Shown here one piece after another: positions 42,501 to 46,814 of a stretch of 46,814 bases of DNA. Both the position numbers and the translations under genes were made by a program. Location of the stretch: NCBI GenBank assembly GCA_025360185.1, contig JANYCR010000415.1, positions 1 to 46,814 on the forward strand. The letters run 5' to 3'. Position 1 is the first letter of the stretch. The number at the start of each line of letters is the position of its first letter. The notes under the pieces were generated by a model. The model searched no databases and was not told the origin of the DNA. It saw nothing but the letters and a program-made list of their open reading frames with translations. Source of the DNA: Leptospiraceae bacterium. GTDB taxonomy: Bacteria; Spirochaetota; Leptospiria; Leptospirales; Leptospiraceae.

Positions 42501-43487
42501 TTCTATTATAAAAAAGACGACAACCGAAACACTGCTAGGTTAGATAAAACTTTTATTTCACTTCTTTACAATGAATTTGAGTCGGAAAATAAAAAAGAAA
42601 AAACATTTGAGAAAAGTATTTTATTTCCAATTCTTCCCTTCCTATTTTATAAAAATACAACCCAGAATGGAGAGCATACTAAAATCTTAACAATACTGGA
42701 TTATGTTTATAAAAAAGGAACTCTTGCTCGATTGACTCTATTTCCATACTGGTATTCTTTAAATACGGATAATCCTGATGACCCGGTCACATATAGGCAT
42801 ATTTTTCCAGTTTATTTTTCAAAGGAAGATAAAACAGAAACTACTTCGCTTGTCTCAGGACTTTACTTAAACTCTAATCTAAAATCAAGTATGCAGAATT
42901 TTTTAATGTTAGCAGAGCATACACATTCTAAAGAATCAGGAAAAAGAGAAGTCGACTTTTTATTTCGTTCTATTCATTTAGCGAAGGCAAAAGAAGAAGT
43001 AAATGTGCGACTTCTTTATGGTCTCGGAAATTATTCGTCCACTCCGGAAGAAACAGATATGAATTTACTTTGGCTTGGTTCTAAGAATAGAAAAGAATAC
43101 GCGCAAAAGAATATTCTTCCTCTCTACTATAACGAAGAAAATAAAAAAGAAAAGCAAATATGGATTACCCCCGCCTTGTATTATTCCAAGACAACCGACT
43201 CAAAGCAAATCCAACATGCTGCACTCGGTGCATTGTATTATCAAAATTCCGATCAGATAAAAAAAGAAGACCATATGAATCTACTCATGGGTATTCTCTA
43301 TTACAAAACTTCTCTCGCGAAAGAAAGAGGATACGAAGGGCAGGGAAGTCTCTGGGGACTTTTGTGGGAATATAAAACTGAATCAGAAACAAAGTATTCT
43401 AAATTTGCAGTTATGAAATTTGTTTATTCTAAGACTACAGATGAAACAGGCGAATCTTATCAACGGATACTTGGTGTTAGGCTCTAA
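36528..43487 (+). CDS. Giant exported aromatic-rich repeat protein
   Basis: 2,319 residues from the ATG at 36528, which follows GGAAGA; an ATG 14 codons earlier has no such signal and would spoil the signal peptide. Signal peptide: RSFRRLFALACFLMGFNAVFA, cut before VDF. The whole mature protein is repeats of a strand pattern, P-(F/L/I)-(Y/F)-(Y/F/W), every 20-50 residues (for example PFYFF, PLYYS, PPFYYSY). From about residue 1070 units become regular at 104 residues with blocks FYSPLFFYHSYENKS, DNYWFAP, LYHSYE, SYWN, NNFKILPIYYH. The composition (Tyr, Phe, Trp, Asn, Ser, Lys) suggests a beta-rich extracellular or outer-membrane structure. No known family was recognised; no function is proposed. 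Confidence 0.8.
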   Translation: MRSFRRLFALACFLMGFNAVFAVDFDDLKEKQGKVYGSEKEKRYVIDAFFVEWESFPRLAPTHNSFHFFWLYNTADYPKYARSQFFPFYFSETSKVDERREVNHLLLSHYSKEANGSYSYKLFPFYWTGKQANGSGYHSIFPLYYSQSEVNENKKENLILFPGFYQSNSESIDKKSEQVTSVSPFHVYTSSKSSEGEASRFWFPALPIYYSYVDYRVTHKNYFCLLDTEFDLKKDSYSQVWVAPFIFWKKDSYLNIFPFYFFDTSPENKTSSVYGLVPPFYYSYAPEKSVFYLLNFYSDSKMTESKKENFTTFAPFVFHWNNNKGYSQTIVPLLYYAETNEDKATYKNILLAYDQTTDSSGNLDRLLIAPFFYYKKNSSLYIAPFYFFNSSKDETQGENFGLLPPFYSSYSPNHKTLYTFNYYSNTKFTKDSSESFTMLAPLYFNSSNNKGYSQTIIPLLIYSETEEDASTHKNILLSYDHAFDNKGNLDRLFISPIVFYRKDYFFHIAPLYWSWINKVEDTASNTLEKNYRTLALPLFYRETNADNSSYTNTLGLVSRERDEKGKLKASMVFPFYFYKRDSYDIVFPFTFKFGPDEEAKDIGTRSGLMYYKNWNPKEETLWIANWFSYQDKENDTHFKSLNPIYYNWKTKNSSGEVTPLYLTIQFANQDRFHLNFTGYSSNVASGILKPDLSLRIGEKEGYKYLDTDVSWLWYVFKMSSRTSTKIFYDLADSVNETPQTKEISFDSKEANTALSPKISKRKTFTREDSIDFLGVNLLFGLYGWEAGDSKRHIRAFPLAWFTWDTKSDDKVYTVPPLFVNYYSQDLRYTVLFPLYGYQKTPEAERTAIALFGYIGESIKENRAEEKSILWPLANWHSSDIKSGSRILPFYWYRNRNEGRDKISTLITPVFFYNNTLDRKGTEDSYLLSPAWFRFYSREKDESHDKHFALPFYYFQRTQTRYENKNLFVSLPFIYYGVSDTHGKSVYNRNFWMIPSLALYNSDNYITNWNFALLVNSMETKENSNFVFFPVYYHDIDYDKDKTASITRWILPGYYKKKYAKTDTDTTTAKFYSPLYFYHSYENKSTAQNDNYWFAPIPGLYHSYEAANDRSYWNWLFFTTYEDSNLVNNFKILPIYYHSLNYENKKRISATVWAFPVFYNKEFAKTTSDTTKVKFYSPLFFYHSYENKSTVQNDNYWFAPLPFLYHSYETANNRSYWNAFAFSSYENSDMVKSLKILPVYYHDLSYENKKLTSVTYWIGPVLYKKDFAKIATDTATVKFYSPLYFHHSYENKSTAQSDKYWFTPVPFIYHYTESENNKTYWNVMLVSSYENSNTVNNFKILPLYYHDLNYDKGKLISVTRWIIPGYYNKKFAKDRLDLEQVSFYSPFLFYISSENTSKKSEDISWFAPIPALYHSYQSKNKESYWNLLGLASYENSNTAHNLKIYPIFYQDFYEQDERNFNYTNWFAPLYYWNNTKTTKFVADDSGEKKVSGSEFSFYSLFWIYTNQNNTNKKWLIPQALTYHSYEKENNRSYWNVMLISSYENSNTVNNFKILPVYSHNFDYENKKLTSATLWALPVYYEKEFAKTATDTTKVKLYSPLVFYHSYENKSTAENDNYWFTPVSMLYHSYKTKNNESYWNLLAITSYEKSNTAHNLKIYPIFYQDFYEQDAKNFNYTNWFAPLYYWNHTKTTKLVADDTGDKKVTESEFSFYSLAWIYTNKNDSHRKWVIPPALAYHFESPFETYTNWLLFISREKSIVKSAFQIFPIYSQNFENNKKEGISNSTVWLAPFFYLSEEIKNNKEKQESKFSLVTPLGFYKNENNANREWFFTGLYHCEAPNTSYYNFLFFLNSETSKEKIAFHLFPIFGKSTSYSETGKPKESNYWSLAIPFWVNKKYATDTSPGETSLATLPMYLNYKYDREDSNNSYLNLWIMPLIFNYTTSKNETSWSWLFFSRYSGNIDRTSMLLLPVSGFDFDKRNKERDYSSLWILPAFYYKKDDNRNTARLDKTFISLLYNEFESENKKEKTFEKSILFPILPFLFYKNTTQNGEHTKILTILDYVYKKGTLARLTLFPYWYSLNTDNPDDPVTYRHIFPVYFSKEDKTETTSLVSGLYLNSNLKSSMQNFLMLAEHTHSKESGKREVDFLFRSIHLAKAKEEVNVRLLYGLGNYSSTPEETDMNLLWLGSKNRKEYAQKNILPLYYNEENKKEKQIWITPALYYSKTTDSKQIQHAALGALYYQNSDQIKKEDHMNLLMGILYYKTSLAKERGYEGQGSLWGLLWEYKTESETKYSKFAVMKFVYSKTTDETGESYQRILGVRL
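39732..40667 (+). repeat. Three consecutive 312-bp tandem units inside the giant gene
   Basis: The codon pair for (K/V)FYSP begins at 39732, 40044, 40356 and 40668, spaced exactly 312 bases (104 codons). Nucleotide identity between units is high (for example the CGTATGAGAATAAATC-type stretch after each). Units beyond 40668 are more diverged and have a longer period. Confidence 0.85.
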
Positions 43488-43509
43488 TTTATATTGGACT
43501 AAATTGAGT

Positions 43510-46053
43510 TTAAGAAATTCTTTCTTGAGTCAAACTTTCTTGTAGCTTCAGTGCCTGTTTATTATTCGGTTCTAATCTTAGGGCTCGGGCTAAATACTTT
43601 TTAGTATTTTCCAATTGATTTAGAAAACGATAAGAGTCTGCTAAGTTTATAAGGTTTTTTATATTTGTTGGTTCTCGTAATCGAAATCGCTCACCAAGAT
43701 AGGCTGCGTCTTCGTATTCTCGATTCTTTTTCTTTACAAATGAATTTAGGTAAAGTGCATTTGAGTCATATGGATTTAGGTTACAATAGATATCCAAAAG
43801 CCTACTTACAATAGAAAATTCTTTTTTTTCAAGATATAAGTTTATAATTTCCATGATAAGGTCCGGGTCTTTTTTTAATTCAAAAATATTTGTATAAATA
43901 GAAATTGCTTTATCACTAAGTCCGTGTAGATAATATTGATATGCCTCTTTGAGTTCTAATTCTATTTTTTTAACATCTACTTCTACTAACTTTTCGGTAT
44001 AGTTTTTATCGAAAGTGATTTTTAAAAGGGAAAGATCGTCTGTAATTTCCCAGCGCGAGCTTAAAAATTCAACTATTTGTGGTAAATCTGCATTTGCCTC
44101 TTCTACTATTTTCAGGAATAATGTTTCATCTTCGTTGATAATTCTAATTCCATTTGAATCCTCTCCAAGTAAAATATCGTCCCGCCCATCTGACCCCGAT
44201 ATAAGACAATCATTTGGTTTTAGTTGGAATAGTTTAATTTTAAGTGGTGAAAGTCCTACATCAATTCCGATTTTACGTTTATCGCTTTCAGAGTCAATAA
44301 ATCTGGCTTTGCCATCTCTATAAAGAATGGAGAATGGATGTTCAGCATTAATGTAATAAATAGTTCCATTTCGGTTATCTATTAGCCCGTACATGGCAGA
44401 AATTAACATCGACCCATCGAAGGAAACGAATACGTTTTGTAGCTCACGAAAAGATTCTTTCATCCATACTTCCGGGGGAATATTTCGAGTAGCCACTAAC
44501 GTATGATTTCTCTCTAAAATTGATTTGAAGACAGTTCCAATTACAAGACAACCGCCAGCGCCCTGGATTGATTTGCCCATAGCGTCTCCATTTAGAAAAA
44601 CTGTATAAGAAATGTCTTTCAGCAAAATCTCATCTATAATGCATATATCCCCACCGATTTCGCTTTTTTTCTTTTTGAATTGGAATTGCTTTTTTTGTTG
44701 AATCAATGTTTCTATTTTGAAATTACTTTTCTTGTGCTTAATAAAATTTCTAGAAAGCGGCTGTACTAAGAGGGAGGTTAAATAATAGTCTCCATCTTGT
44801 TGTTCTTTTAGATTTTGTGTTTCAGTTAAGCTTTCGCTTAGTTTTCTAGTCCTATCTTCTACTTTTTTTTCTAGCTCTGCATTCAGAATTTCGACCTCGT
44901 TTGTTACATGCATGAACCTATTTGCCATTATCCCCGCAATTCCCATAACAAAGAGTAAAAATGCAAAACTAGAAACGTGAGGTATATAAATCAATCCCCT
45001 CGATGTTGCAGTATCAAGTAATAAGCAAATGGTAACAAGTATCAAGCCTGCTATTAGATAAATTCCATCCTTATTTCCCTTTTTAATTTGTTTTACAAGG
45101 TAGTAAACCATATAAGGACCTATGAAAATGTTAGATGCCTGCCAGAGCATGGAGCAAATTCGCATAACAAATAACGGAGAAACAATAGTAACTGCAAGTA
45201 GGATTGCGCAAAAGATGGCGTATCCCTTTGCAATGCGGCTATTCTCTCTATCAAAGAACTGAGTCAAAAACAAAAGTAAGCCGGGAGTCATTGTGAACAT
45301 GAAAATATGTTCTAACTTTCTATGTAATTCGACTGAATTTTGAAAAAGCGCATCCCTTGAAAAAGTATTCGCGATAAAAAACTGAATCGAAACAAAAATA
45401 CAAAATATTCCAAAGTAGAAATTGTATAAATCTTTCCTCCTTTTATTTGCTAATAAAATGTGATAGAGTCCTACTACTATATAGATAGCGATGAAGAAAA
45501 AAGAAAGGTTTTCTTTTTTTGTGTAGGATAAGTATATGTTATCTGACTCACCAATTTCGATTGTATCCATGAATTGTAGTGGATAATTACCATTTGTCGT
45601 ATAGAGAACAATTGCTAGAACATTTTTTTCGGAGTTGAGACCGGTAAAAGGAATGTCTTTTATAAATGGTCGCATTGCTCCTGAAGAGTAAGGTTCGGAT
45701 GAGCCCAGTTGACCAATAAGAGTTTTATTAAAATAAAAATATGATACGTCCAAGACCCGTCCTGCATTAATGGCGAGAGGCTTCCCTTGCTTTAAAAAAT
45801 AGTTCAAAGAATCAGGAAGCTCTTTTCTTAAAGTAATATAGCCTGTGTAAGAATTTAAATTTAGTTCCTTTGTTAGGTTTGCAGGGAGGGTAATTTTTTT
45901 CCAGTCTGATTCTTTTCCTGGATTAGAAAGCCATTCGATATCAAATCCAGTTCGATATTGCCATCCTTCTTTCAAGGAATAGGTTTTAATACTCTCAGAA
46001 TTTTTACATTGTAGTAATATAAATATTACAGAGAAAATTTTTAAATAGAACAT
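43510..46053 (-). CDS. 7TM sensor–SpoIIE phosphatase with TPR tail
   Basis: 847 residues. An N-terminal leader with lipobox-like LLQC (about 16), an extracellular domain (7TMR-DISMED2-like: GWQYRTGFDIEWL, then VLAIVLYTTNG) to about 165, seven membrane segments (about 180-370), a coiled coil (EVEILNAELEKKVEDRTRKL), then a SpoIIE/PP2C phosphatase with GGDICIIDEIL, FLNGDAMGKSIQGAG, FVSFDGSMLISAM and GSDGRDDI. After about 690, TPR units (AYQYYLHGLSDKAISIYTNI). Such proteins dephosphorylate anti-anti-sigma factors, controlling a stress or general response. No partner is nearby. It ends just after the giant gene, converging with it over 22 bases. Confidence 0.9.
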   Translation of the reverse strand: MFYLKIFSVIFILLQCKNSESIKTYSLKEGWQYRTGFDIEWLSNPGKESDWKKITLPANLTKELNLNSYTGYITLRKELPDSLNYFLKQGKPLAINAGRVLDVSYFYFNKTLIGQLGSSEPYSSGAMRPFIKDIPFTGLNSEKNVLAIVLYTTNGNYPLQFMDTIEIGESDNIYLSYTKKENLSFFFIAIYIVVGLYHILLANKRRKDLYNFYFGIFCIFVSIQFFIANTFSRDALFQNSVELHRKLEHIFMFTMTPGLLLFLTQFFDRENSRIAKGYAIFCAILLAVTIVSPLFVMRICSMLWQASNIFIGPYMVYYLVKQIKKGNKDGIYLIAGLILVTICLLLDTATSRGLIYIPHVSSFAFLLFVMGIAGIMANRFMHVTNEVEILNAELEKKVEDRTRKLSESLTETQNLKEQQDGDYYLTSLLVQPLSRNFIKHKKSNFKIETLIQQKKQFQFKKKKSEIGGDICIIDEILLKDISYTVFLNGDAMGKSIQGAGGCLVIGTVFKSILERNHTLVATRNIPPEVWMKESFRELQNVFVSFDGSMLISAMYGLIDNRNGTIYYINAEHPFSILYRDGKARFIDSESDKRKIGIDVGLSPLKIKLFQLKPNDCLISGSDGRDDILLGEDSNGIRIINEDETLFLKIVEEANADLPQIVEFLSSRWEITDDLSLLKITFDKNYTEKLVEVDVKKIELELKEAYQYYLHGLSDKAISIYTNIFELKKDPDLIMEIINLYLEKKEFSIVSRLLDIYCNLNPYDSNALYLNSFVKKKNREYEDAAYLGERFRLREPTNIKNLINLADSYRFLNQLENTKKYLARALRLEPNNKQALKLQESLTQERIS

Positions 46054-46264
46054 TTTCCAAATCTGATTTTATTTTTAATTCCTGCAAGGATAAAAACAAT
46101 CTTCCGTTGCCGTCGGCTCTTTAAAATCATTGCAGAGTGCGATTGCTTTTGGGAAGTCTTTACTAACCTACCTTACGCAAGAGAATAAAACGACGGGTCT
46201 TTTAATGAAATCAAGAATATTAGATAAACCTAATAAATCAATAGCCTGCGGCATAGCTCGGCTG

Positions 46265-46317
46265 AAGGTGAGCGTCAAGCGCTGGGAACGCTGGCACTCA
46301 CCTTGCGTAAGGTGAGT
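46265..46317. repeat. Nested hairpin repeat with AAGGTGAG / CTCACCTT arms
   Basis: AAGGTGAG (46265) pairs with CTCACCTT (46297) around AGCG/CGCT, and the same CTCACCTT pairs again with AAGGTGAGT (46309-46317) across GCGT. Two alternative hairpins share one arm. No T-run follows. The remaining gap 46054-46332 shows no gene. Confidence 0.6.
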
Positions 46318-46332
46318 TACTAAAAGTAGATT

Positions 46333-46814
46333 TTAATTTACTGAAATAATATTATCCCAGAATTCTTGTTTTTTAAAAATAGTGGAATCGACTTGATGAA
46401 ATGAAAGTTTGTAGCGGATAATAAGAGTATTCAGTTGAAAGAATATATCACTGAACCGTGTTTTTACTTTATCTACATTGCAATTATGTGAATAAGTAAT
46501 GTACGTCCGCTGATTTACTCGAAAAAGCAAATCTCCTTTTTTTAGATGACGAAGAATTCCTGCTTTTATTTGGCTGTGAATTTCTTCTGTATACTGCTGG
46601 CTCATGTTTTTATAATAATTACGTAAATCTTGAATCTGAAAAAGCGATACTACTCCGATTTCTTCCTTTGAGGTAAAATGTTTATCAATATCCCCAGTTA
46701 CTTTTTCTAAAAATTCTGAATAGATATCTATAACTTGATATTCTTTCTCGACTGGAAGGTTCATATAATAATTTTGCACTAAGTCGTTTAAAAATTTAAA
46801 CTCGGTTTCGGTCG
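46333..46814 (-). CDS. Partial gene, degenerate GGDEF-like or unknown signalling protein
   Basis: The frame is open from 46814 to the stop at 46333, so its start lies outside the window (an in-frame GTG at 46779 is not convincing). 159 residues are visible, with no signal peptide or membrane segment. The pattern resembles the last two thirds of a GGDEF-type domain: IGVVSLFQIQDLRNYYKNMS, then AGILRHLKKGDLLFRVNQRT (the place of RxGGDEF, but without the GGDEF), YITYSHNC. If so it is catalytically dead. Other readings remain possible. Confidence 0.45.
   Translation of the reverse strand, partial: TETEFKFLNDLVQNYYMNLPVEKEYQVIDIYSEFLEKVTGDIDKHFTSKEEIGVVSLFQIQDLRNYYKNMSQQYTEEIHSQIKAGILRHLKKGDLLFRVNQRTYITYSHNCNVDKVKTRFSDIFFQLNTLIIRYKLSFHQVDSTIFKKQEFWDNIISVN

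Noticed and set aside
46130-46315. 61-codon plus-strand frame
   Set aside because: Runs through the nested hairpin repeat and has no Shine-Dalgarno or family resemblance.

Overview
The window is an AT-rich bacterial segment. Its gene repertoire suggests a spirochaete of the Leptospiraceae: relaxed spirochaetal lipoboxes, a 7TM–SpoIIE–TPR phosphatase, two class III nucleotide cyclases, a DUF5683/CsgG-like protein, and lipases with a lipase foldase. No rRNA, tRNA or CRISPR was seen. The taxon is inferred from gene content only.

Layout. 1–5.8 kb: end of a probable acyltransferase, an acyl-CoA dehydrogenase, a decayed lipoprotein gene, an orphan antitoxin-like gene, then a compact three-gene operon (DUF4188 protein, SDR, small lipoprotein) divergent from an HxlR regulator, with a near-ideal operator between them. 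5.8–10 kb: GH13 glucosidase, adenylate cyclase, RRM protein. 10–16 kb: a tightly packed minus-strand operon of PBP1A with an N-terminal zinc ribbon, a repeat-type secreted protein, a small exported protein, an M50-like membrane protease and UDP-glucuronate decarboxylase. 16–18 kb: an unknown protein and a DUF4143 ATPase.

18–27 kb is the accessory region. A LytTR-type response regulator is split exactly at a (TTTG)15 tract in its interdomain linker, so tract length would switch the full-length regulator on or off. It is divergent from an array of four paralogous, membrane-anchored proteins with shared ends and diversified middles. A LytTR-like direct repeat lies between the regulator and the first paralogue. 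Each paralogue stop codon except the third is followed immediately by a large fold-back repeat; the third has one 24 bases downstream. Among the paralogues lie a DUF433 antitoxin with a toxin remnant, a DUF559 nuclease, a DUF5683 protein, an Ig-like lipoprotein, a VapBC pair, and the last codons of a fifth paralogue. Together this reads as a candidate phase-variable surface-protein locus that also collects small cargo genes.

27–36 kb: lipase foldase plus two near-identical lipases, an NHL-repeat lipoprotein whose signal region carries an 80-bp MITE-like insertion, an LpxL-like acyltransferase, an outer-membrane protein, a second cyclase, an XRE regulator, and a hypothetical whose 3' end is made of an interspersed repeat. 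36.5–43.5 kb: a giant secreted aromatic-rich repeat protein of about 2,320 residues with 104-residue tandem units. 43.5–46.8 kb: a 7TM–SpoIIE–TPR phosphatase and a partial gene. At least six families of small palindromic or fold-back repeats are scattered between genes.
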